This document shows positions 37,349 through 46,413 of a stretch of 64,000 nt of DNA, one piece after another. The notes below the pieces were generated by a model. The model was not told the origin of the DNA and did no database searches. It was given only the letters and a program-made list of their open reading frames with translations. Positions within the stretch are counted from its first letter, which is position 1, and each line of letters opens with the position of its first letter. The stretch lies in the NCBI GenBank assembly GCA_016935315.1, contig JAFGRD010000119.1:1-64000 (forward strand), read 5' to 3'. A program made the translations under genes and the position numbers. Source of the DNA: Pirellulales bacterium (lineage in GTDB: Bacteria > Planctomycetota > Planctomycetia > Pirellulales > Thermoguttaceae).

Positions 37349-38610
37349 CAGTTGTCGCCTCCTTCAGAAACCTTGTATTCGTTCTCGCCCGCCGCGGCCG
37401 AGTCCCCCGCCGGGGCGGCCCGGGGCGGCTCGTGCGGCTTCTGCCCGGCGTCCGTCGGCGGCGCGATCCCCAGCAATTCGCAAACGCGGGGATGGACCAC
37501 CTTGCCGCCGTGGGCTATCGCAGTGTCGCGGACGATTTCGTCTTCCCAATCGAGCTTGATCCGGCCTTCCTCGACCAGGTGCAACAGGAACGTCGTGATG
37601 TTCTTCGCGTACATCTGACTGGCGTGATACGGCACGTCCGAGGACAGGTTGGTCGGCCCGAGGATCGTGACGCCGTTGTGGACCACCGTCTGGCCGGGCG
37701 AAGTCAACTCGCAGTTGCCGCCCCGCTCGGCTGCCAGGTCGACGATCACCGAGCCGGGGGCCATGCCGCCGACCATCTCGGCCGTCACCAATGTGGGGGC
37801 CTTTTTGCCGGGAACGGCCGCGGTGGTGATCACCACGTCGCTCTCGGCCACCACGCGGGCGATCATCTCGCGCTGTTTTCGTAAAAACTCGTCGTCCATC
37901 TCCTTGGCATATCCGCCTTTGTCTTCGGCCGCGGCCGTGTCGAGCTGAAGTTGGACAAACTTCGCCCCCAGACTCTGGACCTGCTCGCTGACCGCCGGAC
38001 GGATGTCGTTGGCAGAGACAACGCCGCCGAGCCGTCGGGCCGTGGCGATGGCCTGGAGCCCCGCTACGCCCACGCCCATGATGAACACTTTGGCCGGGGC
38101 GATCGTGCCGGCGGCGGTCATCATCATCGGAAACATCTTCGGCAGCGTCTCGGCGGCCAGCAGCACGGCCCGATAACCGGCAATCGTTGCCATCGACGAG
38201 AGCACATCCATGCTCTGGGCCCGGGTGATCCGCGGGAGCAACTCCAGGGCGAATAGCGTCACGCCGCGCTGGGCCAATTCGGCGGCCGGCTGCGGCGATC
38301 CCAACGGATCGCACATGCCGATGAGCGTCTGGCCTTGGCGAAACTGGCCGAAATCGGCCCGGCCGGCCTCGGGGTTGGCCCCGGCGGCGCGGACCTGGAG
38401 GATGACGTCGGCTTGGAACACCTCGGCGCGATTTTGGGCAATCTTAGCCCCCTTTTCGGCGAATGCCTGGTCGGGGAACCCGGCCGCCTCGCCCGCCGAA
38501 GCCTCGACCATCACTTCCATTCCCGCCTTGATCAGCCCCGATACCGCGGCGGGAATCAGCGCCACACGCTTCTCGCCGGGAAAGGTCTCTTTTGCAACTG
38601 CAACTAACAT
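37348..38610 (-). CDS. pntA1: NAD(P) transhydrogenase alpha-1 (NAD-binding)
   Basis: 420 aa from the ATG at 38610 ('MLVAVAKETFPGEKRVALIP'); the longer frame upstream runs into the hairpin repeat. It is the soluble NAD(H)-binding domain I, related to alanine dehydrogenase, with 'RVALIPAAV', the NAD fold 'PAKVFIMGVGVAGLQAIATA', 'SANDIRPAVSEQVQSLGAKF', the mobile loop segment 'GGYAKEMDDEF' and 'GKKAPTLVTAEMVGGM'. The C-terminus has a short Pro-rich tail ('PHEPPRAAPAGDSAAAGE') before the domain II gene. It is the promoter-proximal gene of the pnt operon; hairpin copy 2 is 31 bp upstream of its ATG. Confidence 0.95.
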   Translation of the reverse strand: MLVAVAKETFPGEKRVALIPAAVSGLIKAGMEVMVEASAGEAAGFPDQAFAEKGAKIAQNRAEVFQADVILQVRAAGANPEAGRADFGQFRQGQTLIGMCDPLGSPQPAAELAQRGVTLFALELLPRITRAQSMDVLSSMATIAGYRAVLLAAETLPKMFPMMMTAAGTIAPAKVFIMGVGVAGLQAIATARRLGGVVSANDIRPAVSEQVQSLGAKFVQLQLDTAAAEDKGGYAKEMDDEFLRKQREMIARVVAESDVVITTAAVPGKKAPTLVTAEMVGGMAPGSVIVDLAAERGGNCELTSPGQTVVHNGVTILGPTNLSSDVPYHASQMYAKNITTFLLHLVEEGRIKLDWEDEIVRDTAIAHGGKVVHPRVCELLGIAPPTDAGQKPHEPPRAAPAGDSAAAGENEYKVSEGGDN

Positions 38611-38640
38611 AATCGTTGTGCTAATAGTAAGGTCCCGAAT

Positions 38641-38660
38641 CTGAAGTCTTGCGACTTCAG
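38641..38660 (+). repeat. GCAA/TTGC hairpin element, copy 2
   Basis: CTGAAGTCTTGCGACTTCAG is a perfect 8-bp stem around TTGC (GCAA on the minus strand). CTACCATATGGCTGAAGTAC follows, similar to copy 1. It lies 31 bp upstream of pntA1, so it may be in the 5' leader of the pnt operon, where the transcript would carry a GNRA-loop hairpin. Confidence 0.8.
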
Positions 38661-38732
38661 CTACCATATGGCTGAAGTACTACGGTATTCTTAGCTTACT
38701 GTTGTCCACCCGGTCCGGGCACGAACCCATTA

Positions 38733-38832
38733 TGGACGCTTGCACATTCAATGCGCGAGGGTGGCCAACGGGAGCCCGATTGTGCCGGCCTCCCGTTGGT
38801 CGGCCTGGATCGTTCACAATGCAGGCATCAAC
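38733..38832 (-). repeat. 100-bp palindromic interspersed repeat, copy B
   Basis: Copy B, inverted relative to copy A, begins TGGACGCTTGCACATTC and ends CAATGCAGGCATCAAC. Its arms GGCCAACGGGAG and CTCCCGTTGGTCGGCC (the first with one change) are the hairpin. It lies between pntA1 and rplM, 123 bp upstream of the pntA1 ATG. Confidence 0.85.
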
Positions 38833-38896
38833 AGGGGCCATTATCGGGCAACGGATCGGCCCGTAAACCCCCCCCGCTAGGGACTGCCGAGAAACC

Positions 38897-38905
38897 TGCT
38901 ATGCT
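38897..38905 (+). promoter_or_regulatory. Possible extended -10 promoter for rplM
   Basis: TGCTATGCT at 38897-38905 is an extended -10 match (TGn plus TATGCT), 149 bp upstream of rplM. No good -35 is visible. A GGCGTC/GACGCC hairpin follows at about 38914-38934 in the leader. The rest of the leader to 39053 shows nothing recognised; a ribosomal-protein binding leader is possible but not supported by a known motif. Confidence 0.3.
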
Positions 38906-39053
38906 TTTAGGGGCGTCTGGGGGGCGGACGCCTTGTCGGGTTACCCACAAACCGGTAAACTTCAAGTTTCCCGTAGACGGGTGCGGGGGTCGTAACAGGC
39001 GCCAGTCCGGCAGATAACGCCGCCTGGCAAGGGAAATCTATTGGGCGAACGAG

Positions 39054-39500
39054 ATGACCGTAGTCAGAACCTATATGGCCAAGCCGGGCGAAGTCGAACA
39101 AAAATGGTGGGTGGTCGATGCCACCGACAAAGTCGTCGGGCGGTTGGCGAGCGACATCGCGGTGCTTCTGATGGGCAAGCACAAGCCCACCTACACTCCG
39201 CACGTAGACACCGGCGATTTTGTCGTGGTGATTAACGCCGAAAAGGTGGTCTTCACCGGCAATAAGTGGGAGAAGAAGGTGTACACTTGGTACACCGGTT
39301 ATCCGGGCCTGAGAAGCGAAACGGCCGCCCGACGCAAGGATCGCAAGCCGGAGATGATCCTCCGCGAGTCCGTCCGTCGGATGCTGCCGAAGAACAAGCT
39401 CGCCACCAAGATGCTCGCCAAGCTAAAAATCTACGTCGGCGGCCAACATCCCCACCAGGCCCAACAGCCCGAACCGAGAGAGCTCGGGATCAAGAAATAG
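39054..39500 (+). CDS. rplM: 50S ribosomal protein L13
   Basis: 148 aa, full length. It shows the L13 signatures: '[19 protein letters not shown]', '[20 protein letters not shown]', '[17 protein letters not shown]' and '[20 protein letters not shown]' with 'RMLPKNKLA' and the final '[13 protein letters not shown]'. It is an early-assembly protein of the large subunit. rpsI follows after 41 bp, the conserved L13-S9 pair. Confidence 0.97.
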   Translation: MTVVRTYMAKPGEVEQKWWVVDATDKVVGRLASDIAVLLMGKHKPTYTPHVDTGDFVVVINAEKVVFTGNKWEKKVYTWYTGYPGLRSETAARRKDRKPEMILRESVRRMLPKNKLATKMLAKLKIYVGGQHPHQAQQPEPRELGIKK

Positions 39501-39541
39501 CCCCCGACTTCAAGGCACGATCAGGAAATCAGAGGATACCC

Positions 39542-39940
39542 ATGGCAACAGCCACCAGCGACAGTTTGGGTACCGGGCGAAGGAAGAGTTCGGTTGCCCG
39601 GGTAAGGATTCGCGAGGGCCAGGGCAATATTACCATCAACAAGCGACCCCTGGACGAGTATTTCGATAACCTACAGCACCGCAACGCCGTGCTGGCTCCG
39701 TTGGTGCACACCGGCGTACGCGAGCGGGTCGACGTCGTCATCCGGGTCGGTGGAGGCGGCATCACCGGGCAGGCCGACGCCTGCAAGCTGGGGATTGCCC
39801 GGGCGCTGAAGAAGCACGACGCCGAATTGGAAGACGTGCTGCGCGACTCGGGCCTGCTCACCCGGGACGGCCGCATGAAGGAACGCAAGAAGCCTGGACT
39901 CCGCGGCGCACGACGCGGCACGCAGTTCTCGAAGCGTTAG
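39542..39940 (+). CDS. rpsI: 30S ribosomal protein S9
   Basis: 132 aa from the ATG at 39542 with AGAGGA upstream. It has the S9 core 'TGRRKSSVARVRIREGQGNI', 'TINKRPLDEYF', 'DVVIRVGGGGITGQADACKL' and the conserved tail 'RDGRMKERKKPGLRGARRGT' ending 'QFSKR', whose C-terminal Arg reaches the P-site tRNA. The short Ala/Thr-rich N-terminus (MATATSDSLG) is not unusual. Its stop overlaps the stop of the convergent sulfatase by four bases. Confidence 0.97.
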   Translation: MATATSDSLGTGRRKSSVARVRIREGQGNITINKRPLDEYFDNLQHRNAVLAPLVHTGVRERVDVVIRVGGGGITGQADACKLGIARALKKHDAELEDVLRDSGLLTRDGRMKERKKPGLRGARRGTQFSKR

Positions 39941-41493
39941 GCTCCCGGCGAGCCGGGGGGTTTCGGCTTGTATTTGGCCGCGACGCCCGTCTGTTTGCCC
40001 CAGACGGTCCACCGCTGGCTCATTTGCTTCACTCGCTCGGGATACTGCTCGGCCAGATCGTTGGTTTCGGTACGATCGGCCGCCAGGTCGTAGAGTTCCC
40101 AGCGGCGGACGGTCTTGTCCCAGACCAGCTTCCAGTTGCCCTGGCGGATCGCCCGATTCCCCGTGAACTCCCAGCAGAGCGTTTCGTGGCCTTGCCGGGT
40201 TCGGCCCTGGAAGATCGGCACCAGGGTCTTGCCTTCCACCGGCAGGATCTCGCGGCCGTTGTGGATCTTGGGGTATTCGGCCTCGGCCAATTCGGCGCAG
40301 GTCGGCAGGAAGTCGATGATGTGACCGACTTGGGCGGTGATCGTGCCCGGCTCGATCACCTTGGGCCAGCGGGCGATCATCGGCGTGGCGATACCGCCCT
40401 CGTGCATCCAGGTCTTGTAGCGTCGGAAGGGCGTGTTTTGGGCATAGGCCCAGGGCCGGCCGACGGCCACGTAGAACTGCTTCGGCCCCGGGACTCGGCT
40501 GAGGACCGTCCCGCCGGGATTCTCGGAACAGCCGCCGTTGTCGGAGAGGAACATCACCAGCGTGTTCTCCGCGCGACCGGTTTCTTCCAGGGCCCGGAGA
40601 ATCCGCCCGATCCCCTGGTCCATGCAGTCGATCATCGCCGCGTAGACCGCCATGCGGAGATCCTCGTACGGCTGGTTCTTTTCTTCCTGCCACGGCCCGG
40701 TGGCCTCGTCGCGGCCGGGCAGCCTCCAATTTGGATCGACCAGTCCCATCTCGATTTGTCGCCGGTGCCGCCGCCGGCGCAACTCGTCCCACCCCATCAT
40801 GTATTTGCCCTGGTACTTGGCAATGTCTCCGGGCTTGGCATGGAGCGGATAGTGCGGGGCCGTGTAGCAGACGTGCAGGAAGAACGGCTTGTCGGCCTTT
40901 GCGAACCGCCGAATCGTTTCGGCCGCGTGGTCGGAGAAGGCGTCGGTCGTGTAGTAATCGTCGGGAAACTCCGTGATCGGCTCGTCGTTGTGGCCGAAGG
41001 TGCGCACGCGGCCGCCCTTGTACGGCGGGTCGGGCTGCACGGGGTTGAAGAAGTTGCAGCAACCGTCCAGCAGGCCGTAGTATTCGTCGAACCCGCGCCG
41101 GAAAGGGTGCGTGTCACCGTGGCCCAGGTGCCACTTGCCGCTTAAGGCCGTCTGATAGCCCGCCGGACGCAACGCCTCGGCGATGGTCACCATGTTGTCG
41201 CGCAACAGGCCGCCTTTGCCCTGTCGCGGGTGCAGGCCGGTAATCAGGGCCGCGCGGGTGGTCGTGCACTTCGCACAGTTGTAGAACTGCGTGAACCGCA
41301 GGCCCTCGGCGGCCAAACGGTCGAGGTTGGGCGTTTGCACCTCGCCGCCGTAACAGCCGATATCGCTGTAGCCCATGTCGTCACACATGATCAGCACGAT
41401 GTTGGGTCGCTCGTCGGCCGCGGGGGCAGGAGCATCGAGAACCGCCCATACGGCCCATGCGGCCAGAGGGGCCAGCCAGGTTGGTCTTTTCAT
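39937..41493 (-). CDS. Secreted arylsulfatase (family S1)
   Basis: 518 aa with a signal peptide (residues 1-26). Metal ligands D38-D39 are in 'IVLIMCDDMGYSDIGCYG'. The catalytic Cys76, which would become formylglycine, lies in C76-T-T-T-R80, the CxTxR variant in which Pro-Ser is replaced by Thr-Thr, often seen in planctomycete sulfatases. 'YQTALSGKWHLGHGD' (Lys and His), 'PFFLHVCYTAPHYPLHAKPG' and 'FLSDNGGCSENPGG' complete the active site. It removes sulfate esters from a sulfated glycan outside the cytoplasm. It converges with rpsI and is followed upstream by a divergent-order glycosidase gene 28 bp away on the same strand. Confidence 0.93.
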   Translation of the reverse strand: MKRPTWLAPLAAWAVWAVLDAPAPAADERPNIVLIMCDDMGYSDIGCYGGEVQTPNLDRLAAEGLRFTQFYNCAKCTTTRAALITGLHPRQGKGGLLRDNMVTIAEALRPAGYQTALSGKWHLGHGDTHPFRRGFDEYYGLLDGCCNFFNPVQPDPPYKGGRVRTFGHNDEPITEFPDDYYTTDAFSDHAAETIRRFAKADKPFFLHVCYTAPHYPLHAKPGDIAKYQGKYMMGWDELRRRRHRRQIEMGLVDPNWRLPGRDEATGPWQEEKNQPYEDLRMAVYAAMIDCMDQGIGRILRALEETGRAENTLVMFLSDNGGCSENPGGTVLSRVPGPKQFYVAVGRPWAYAQNTPFRRYKTWMHEGGIATPMIARWPKVIEPGTITAQVGHIIDFLPTCAELAEAEYPKIHNGREILPVEGKTLVPIFQGRTRQGHETLCWEFTGNRAIRQGNWKLVWDKTVRRWELYDLAADRTETNDLAEQYPERVKQMSQRWTVWGKQTGVAAKYKPKPPGSPGA

Positions 41494-41521
41494 CTCGGCA
41501 CCTCGGTTTGGGAGTCTGGTG

Positions 41522-42793
41522 TTACTTGGCCGCCTGCCCGATCGTCAACTCGGCCGGCCCAATCAGGTAAATCGGCCCCTCGCCCAGCGTCAGTCGCACG
41601 GAGCCCGTCGTCGCGTCGAGATCCACCGGCTGGCCGAGGTGATCGAACGCCTCGGCGACTGCACCTTCGATCTGCACCGCGTAACCGTGATCGTCGCCGA
41701 CTCGCCACAGGGCCCATGCCGTTTCACCATCCGGGCGCTGCCAGGCGGGATGGTAGACGTCACCGGTGCGCCACGGTCGCTCGACGGCCTTCGATCCACT
41801 CGGCCGCGCGCGGGTCAGCGCGGCCATCGCCGCGTAGGCGGGTTTGGGCGAGATGTCGCGATGCACGATGCCGAAGTGGTGCTCGTTGTAATCCGCTCTT
41901 TCCTCCGGAGCCTGGAACTCGTACCAGAACACGACTTCCACGCCGGCCTGCAGCGAGAGGAGATAGCAGCGGGCGAGCATCTGTGCCTGCCGCGGCAGGC
42001 TGACGCCGCGCGGCCCTTCGTGCGTGGGCCAGCCCACCTCCGTAGCCCAAATCGGCTTGTCCCCGTCGCCGTACTTCTCCATCAGCCGGCGCAAACGCAG
42101 CAGGTCTTCGTAGAGCGGACGTTGCTCGGGAGCGGCCGGGTAGCGGTAGGGATGTACGTTCATGACGTTGAACGTTTCGGCGCCTCCAGACTGGTAAACG
42201 CCCTCGATAAACGACCAGGGAATCTCGGCGGTCCCGCCGAACAACACGACCAGCTCCGGATCGATCTGCTTGATCGCGTCGTACGTGGCCCGCAGCATTT
42301 TGGCATAAGCCTTCGGATCCGGTTTGTCGTGCCAGAACTGTTGCAGGTTGGGCTCGTTCCACACTTCCCAATAGCGCAGACGGTCCTTGTAACGCTTGAC
42401 GATACGCCGGACGTAGACCAGCCACTTGTCGAGATGCTCGTGGGCCGGTCGTGCCCAGGGGACGTCGTAGTCGAGAATCGGCAGGATCTCGACGCCGGCG
42501 GCCTCGGCCCAATCGACCGTCTCGTCGAGTTGGGCGAAGTCCCAATCGCCTGGCCGCCGCTCCACGCCCGACCAGGAGAAATCAGTGCGGACCCAAGCGA
42601 TGCCGGCCGCGCGCATCGCTTGCAGCTCGCGGCGGGCGACGGGATGCTCGTCGCCGCGCGAGATGTGGGCGCAGACACCGTAAGGCGAGAGATGCGCTGT
42701 CGCACCGCGCTCGGTTGTCTCGTCAGCACGCGCCGACGGGGCCGCCAACATGGCGGCCGCCGCGCAAATCGAGATGGCGTATCGTCCAAGCAT
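41522..42793 (-). CDS. Secreted clan GH-A glycosidase (GH39-like)
   Basis: 423 aa from the ATG at 42793 with AAGGAGTAG upstream. The first 23 residues are a signal peptide (cleavage near 'SARA-DET'). A TIM barrel follows: 'IAWVRTDFSWSGVERRPGDW', 'VEILPILDYDVPWA', acid/base Glu147 in 'YWEVWNEPN', 'NVMNVHPYRY' and the nucleophile Glu252 in 'PIWATEVGWP'. The WNEPN and EVGWP motifs fit GH39 or a related GH-A family. A small beta-domain closes the chain. Together with the sulfatases on either side it probably acts on a sulfated polysaccharide. The exact substrate is unknown. Confidence 0.82.
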   Translation of the reverse strand: MLGRYAISICAAAAMLAAPSARADETTERGATAHLSPYGVCAHISRGDEHPVARRELQAMRAAGIAWVRTDFSWSGVERRPGDWDFAQLDETVDWAEAAGVEILPILDYDVPWARPAHEHLDKWLVYVRRIVKRYKDRLRYWEVWNEPNLQQFWHDKPDPKAYAKMLRATYDAIKQIDPELVVLFGGTAEIPWSFIEGVYQSGGAETFNVMNVHPYRYPAAPEQRPLYEDLLRLRRLMEKYGDGDKPIWATEVGWPTHEGPRGVSLPRQAQMLARCYLLSLQAGVEVVFWYEFQAPEERADYNEHHFGIVHRDISPKPAYAAMAALTRARPSGSKAVERPWRTGDVYHPAWQRPDGETAWALWRVGDDHGYAVQIEGAVAEAFDHLGQPVDLDATTGSVRLTLGEGPIYLIGPAELTIGQAAK

Positions 42794-42984
42794 CGCAGCT
42801 ACTCCTTCCGGTTCGAGGCTGATCTTTGCCGGCCCATCTTGAGACTGGCGCATTATAGCCTGGACAGCTCGTGCCGTCACGGGAAGGCCGGATACCGAAT
42901 CCAGCCTGCACGGGTTGGTTTCCCATAGCTTTCGACAAGCGCCTCGGTCAAAGACGCCGCCCACGGGCCGTTGTCCCGGGCGCT

Positions 42985-43013
42985 TTGCCCGGCGATTTCT
43001 GAAGTGCTATACT
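42985..43013 (+). promoter_or_regulatory. Sigma-70-like promoter for the sulfatase gene
   Basis: TTGCCC (42985-42990), a 17-bp spacer and TATACT (43008-43013) make a good sigma-70 match, 113 bp upstream of the sulfatase GTG at 43127. The hairpin copy 3 would lie in the transcribed leader. Between 42794 and 42984 nothing else was recognised. Confidence 0.45.
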
Positions 43014-43045
43014 GGGCGTTCGGTGGTATTCGCGCCAAACCGCAG

Positions 43046-43065
43046 CTGAAGTCGCAAGACTTCAG
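43046..43065 (-). repeat. GCAA/TTGC hairpin element, copy 3
   Basis: CTGAAGTCGCAAGACTTCAG, the reverse complement of copy 2, is a perfect 8-bp stem with a GCAA tetraloop on the plus strand. It sits in the 5' leader of the sulfatase gene, 62 bp before the GTG. Confidence 0.85.
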
Positions 43066-43126
43066 ATTTGAGTGGTCTCAGCATTACTGTAGCAGGACTT
43101 CCGATTTGGAGGCAAGGAGACTGACC

Positions 43127-44530
43127 GTGAGATGGCCCCCAACGCGATTCTGGTTTCTGTCCGCCGTGGCGATTGTCACGATCGTTTTCCCGGTGGCCGG
43201 GCCGGCCGTCGCCGCGCCGAAGCCGAATTTTGTGGTGATCTTTGCCGACGACCTGGGCTACGGCGACCTTGGCTGCTACGGCCATCCGACGATCGCCACG
43301 CCGCATCTCGACCGGATGGCGGCCGAAGGGCAAAGGTGGACCAGCTTCTATTCGGCGGCGCCGGTTTGTACGCCCAGCCGGGCCGCCTTGCTGACCGGCC
43401 GGTTGCCGATCCGCAGCGGCATGTGCGACGACCGGCGACGCGTGCTCTTCCCCGATTCGGCCGGCGGGCTGCCGCAGCGCGAGATCACCATGGCCGAAGC
43501 GCTCAAGCAGGTCGGCTACGCCACGGCTTGCATCGGCAAGTGGCACCTGGGCCACCTGCCGCAGTACCTGCCCACCAGCCAGGGTTTTGACTCCTACTTC
43601 GGCATCCCCTACTCCAACGACATGGACCGCGTGGCCGATTCACCCGGCGGCCGGGAAGCATTCTGGAAGCCCAAGACCGAATACTGGAACGTGCCGCTGA
43701 TGCGCAACCAAGAGATCGTCGAGCGACCGGCCGACCAGACGACGATTACCCGGCGATACACCGACGAAGCGATTGCCTTTATCCAGGCCAGCCGGGACGG
43801 CCCGTTCTACTGCTACCTGGCCCACAATCTGCCGCACGTGCCGCTGTTCGCCTCTACGGAATTCCTCGGCGCCAGTGCCCGAGGCCTCTACGGCGACGTG
43901 GTCCAGGAGATCGATGCGGGCGTCGGGCGGATCTTGCAGACGCTGCGCGATCTGAAACTCGACCGCCGCACGCTGGTGGTCTTTACCTCGGACAACGGCC
44001 CCTGGCTGGTGTTCAACCAGCACGGCGGCTCCGCCGGGCTGTTGCGCGATGGCAAAGGGAGCACTTGGGAGGGCGGCATGCGCGAGCCGGCGCTGTTCTG
44101 GTGGCCCGGCATCGTCAAGCCCGGCGTCGTCCGGGAGATGGGCTCGACGATGGACGTCTTCGCCACGTGCATCGCCCTGGCCGGCGCCAAGCTGCCCGAC
44201 GATCGCGTGATCGACGGTCTGGACGTCTCGCCCGTGCTGTTGGGTACCGGCAAGAGCCCTCGGCAGACGATGTTCTTCTATCGCGGCACCAGGCTGTACG
44301 CGGTGCGCCACGGCCAGTACAAGGCCCATTTCATCACCAGGTCGGCCTACGGCAGCGACAAAGCCCAGGAGCACGATCCGCCGCTGCTGTTCCACCTGGG
44401 CCACGATCCATCGGAGCGATTCAACGTGGCGTCCGAACATCCGCAGGTGGTTGCCGAGATTCGCACCATCGCCGGGGACCACCAGAAGGCGATGGTCCCT
44501 GGCGAGCCGCAGTTGCAGAAGAAACTGTGA
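43127..44530 (+). CDS. Secreted sulfatase with canonical CTPSR site
   Basis: 467 aa from the GTG at 43127, preceded by GGAGGCAAGGAG. A signal peptide covers residues 1-30. The active site is complete: D41-D42 in 'FADDLGYGDLGCYG', formylglycine motif C81-T-P-S-R85 in 'PVCTPSRAALLTG', 'TACIGKWHLGHL' and 'VVFTSDNGPWLVFNQHGGS' with the C-terminal 'KGSTWEGGMREPALFWWPG'. The pattern matches arylsulfatase A / N-acetylgalactosamine-6-sulfatase-like enzymes. It needs a formylglycine-generating enzyme, not seen in this window. The upstream open frame contains the hairpin repeat and is not part of the gene. It converges with the kinase gene, 21 bp apart. Confidence 0.94.
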   Translation: MRWPPTRFWFLSAVAIVTIVFPVAGPAVAAPKPNFVVIFADDLGYGDLGCYGHPTIATPHLDRMAAEGQRWTSFYSAAPVCTPSRAALLTGRLPIRSGMCDDRRRVLFPDSAGGLPQREITMAEALKQVGYATACIGKWHLGHLPQYLPTSQGFDSYFGIPYSNDMDRVADSPGGREAFWKPKTEYWNVPLMRNQEIVERPADQTTITRRYTDEAIAFIQASRDGPFYCYLAHNLPHVPLFASTEFLGASARGLYGDVVQEIDAGVGRILQTLRDLKLDRRTLVVFTSDNGPWLVFNQHGGSAGLLRDGKGSTWEGGMREPALFWWPGIVKPGVVREMGSTMDVFATCIALAGAKLPDDRVIDGLDVSPVLLGTGKSPRQTMFFYRGTRLYAVRHGQYKAHFITRSAYGSDKAQEHDPPLLFHLGHDPSERFNVASEHPQVVAEIRTIAGDHQKAMVPGEPQLQKKL

Positions 44531-44551
44531 TCACCCGGGCTGCGTCGCGTT

Positions 44552-46162
44552 CTACCGACTCGCCCAAAGCGTGAGCAGCAGGATCAGACAGACGACGGCG
44601 CCGGCAACCAGCGTGGCCCAGATCCAGACCGGCGTGCGGCCGCGGCGGGTCCGGTAGGCTTCGATCTGCTCCTCGCTGAGCGGGTGGCGGGCCCGCAACC
44701 GGGCAAGGGCCGGCGAGGTGTCGGTTTGGATCTTGATCGCCGGCGCCGGGTTTCTCTCCGCCGGCACGGCCGCCGAGAGCGGCCTCTTGCCGCCGATGTG
44801 CGAATCGGGCCCGCCGGAGTCGAAACCTCGGGCCGGAATGCTCCCTGATCCTTGGACCGACGTCGGACGATCCATGTTCAGCGCCGTATCGCGACTGGCC
44901 TGGCTCTCGCCGGAGCGGGCCGGTGCATCTTGCGGCGGTTGATGTTCGTCGGGTCCACGGCGCGGCGGCCGGTTGCCTGCGGGAATCCGCCGCAGCGGCT
45001 GGTTGCCCGGCGGGGTCCGTCGCGGCGGTGGGCCCGTGCGACGCACACCGCCTCGTGCCCCACCGGAGGCCGCTGCCGCCAAACGCACCGACGACGACTC
45101 GCTGGCGTCTGGCTCTGCAAGGTGGCCGTGCGTCGCCAGCCAGGCGGCCAGCACGTCGGCCACCTCGTGGGCAGTCTGGTAGCGATTCTCGGGGTTCTTG
45201 GCCATCATGCGGGCGCAGATTCGCATCAAGTCGTCGGGAGCGTCGGGGCGATCGTCGCGGATGCTCGGGGGCCGCTGCTTCTGGTGCATCATCAGTCGTT
45301 GCGGCAGCGTTCCGGCCGAAAACGGGGCATGCCCGGTCAGCAGGAAGTACAACGCACAGCCGAGACTGTAGATGTCTGCCCGCGCGTCCACCCCATGGCT
45401 GTCCAACGCCTGTTCCGGCGCCAGGTAATCGGCCGTTCCCAGCACGTTCTCGTCGTAGGTCACGGTCAGCGAGGCCTGATCGTCGCCGGTGAATCGGGCC
45501 AGTCCCAAGTCGAGCACCTTGACGACATTCCTGCGATCGACCAGCAAGTTGGCGGGCTTGATATCGCGGTGGATCAGCCCGGCGTCGTGGGCGTGGGCCA
45601 GGCCCTCGGCCGCCTGCCGGGTGTATTCGGCGGCGACGGGATAGTCGAGTGGACCATCCTGCTTGACGATCAGTTGCAGGTCGCGGCCTTCGACGTACTC
45701 CATCACCAGGTAGTGAATCGTTCCGTCGTTGTCCACGTCGTACGCCCGCACGATGTTGCGGTGGTCCAAAGCGGCGGCGGCCTGGGCCTCGCGATGGAAG
45801 CGGGCCAGGTAGGAGGTATCCTGCACCCGATTCTTGGGTAAGACCTTGATCGCCACCCGGCGCTGCATCAACACGTGTTCGGCCAGGTAGACGCTGCTCA
45901 TGCCGCCGGTTCCCAGGTGGTCCAGCAGCTTGTACTTGCCAAGGAAGAATCCCTTGTGGCGACCTTCCAGCAGCTTGTCGGCCTGCCACCGGGTCAGCAG
46001 CGCGGCATCGACCAGCCGGCTGGCGACGGTGTCGGTGTCGGCGATCGGTTGGCCGTCGGCCTGGCGCTTCAGTTGCAGCAGGCACTCCTGGAGCTGGCCC
46101 TTTTCGACCAACCCGCTGCGACGCACCAGATCGAGAAACGTGTCAACTTTCGGTTTCGCCAT
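44552..46162 (-). CDS. Membrane Ser/Thr protein kinase (PknB-like)
   Basis: 536 aa from the ATG at 46162. Residues 1-70 are a planctomycete-type N-terminal helical region ('[20 protein letters not shown]'). The kinase domain (about 77-350) has the glycine loop G84-TGG, Lys106 in 'RVAIKVL', '[10 protein letters not shown]' (Asp200) and DLG218-220 in place of DFG, a common variant; '[10 protein letters not shown]' is the activation-loop end. A Pro/Arg-rich disordered linker (about 365-480) leads to a C-terminal transmembrane helix (about 512-532, '[20 protein letters not shown]'), so the kinase faces the cytoplasm with nothing outside. It is transcribed away from repeat copy C and downstream of the MoxR gene. 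Confidence 0.92.
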   Translation of the reverse strand: MAKPKVDTFLDLVRRSGLVEKGQLQECLLQLKRQADGQPIADTDTVASRLVDAALLTRWQADKLLEGRHKGFFLGKYKLLDHLGTGGMSSVYLAEHVLMQRRVAIKVLPKNRVQDTSYLARFHREAQAAAALDHRNIVRAYDVDNDGTIHYLVMEYVEGRDLQLIVKQDGPLDYPVAAEYTRQAAEGLAHAHDAGLIHRDIKPANLLVDRRNVVKVLDLGLARFTGDDQASLTVTYDENVLGTADYLAPEQALDSHGVDARADIYSLGCALYFLLTGHAPFSAGTLPQRLMMHQKQRPPSIRDDRPDAPDDLMRICARMMAKNPENRYQTAHEVADVLAAWLATHGHLAEPDASESSSVRLAAAASGGARGGVRRTGPPPRRTPPGNQPLRRIPAGNRPPRRGPDEHQPPQDAPARSGESQASRDTALNMDRPTSVQGSGSIPARGFDSGGPDSHIGGKRPLSAAVPAERNPAPAIKIQTDTSPALARLRARHPLSEEQIEAYRTRRGRTPVWIWATLVAGAVVCLILLLTLWASR

Positions 46163-46197
46163 GCCCGCGCCGACCACCCGTCTCGGGATTCTCCACG

Positions 46198-46300
46198 ATT
46201 GATGCTTGCAGTATGAATGATCCAGGCCGACCAACGAGAGGCCGGAAAAATCGGGCTCCCGTTGGTCGGCCTCGCGCATTGACTATGCAAACCTCAGTAA
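46198..46300 (+). repeat. 100-bp palindromic interspersed repeat, copy C
   Basis: Copy C, same orientation as copy A: TTGATGCTTGCAGTATGAA at the left, then GGCCGACCAACGAGAG and CTCCCGTTGGTCGGCC as the hairpin arms, and ATTGACTATGCAAACCTCAG at the right. It lies 36 bp upstream of the kinase ATG and within the 251-bp gap to the MoxR stop. Confidence 0.85.
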
Positions 46301-46413
46301 CACCATTATTTTAACACCGATGTCAGGATCGTACCAGCCGGTGCCCTCGCCGCCGACCAGGTTTGCTTTCCGCAAGTGGTGTGTGAGCAGCGAGTTAAGC
46401 CAACAGCCGACCG

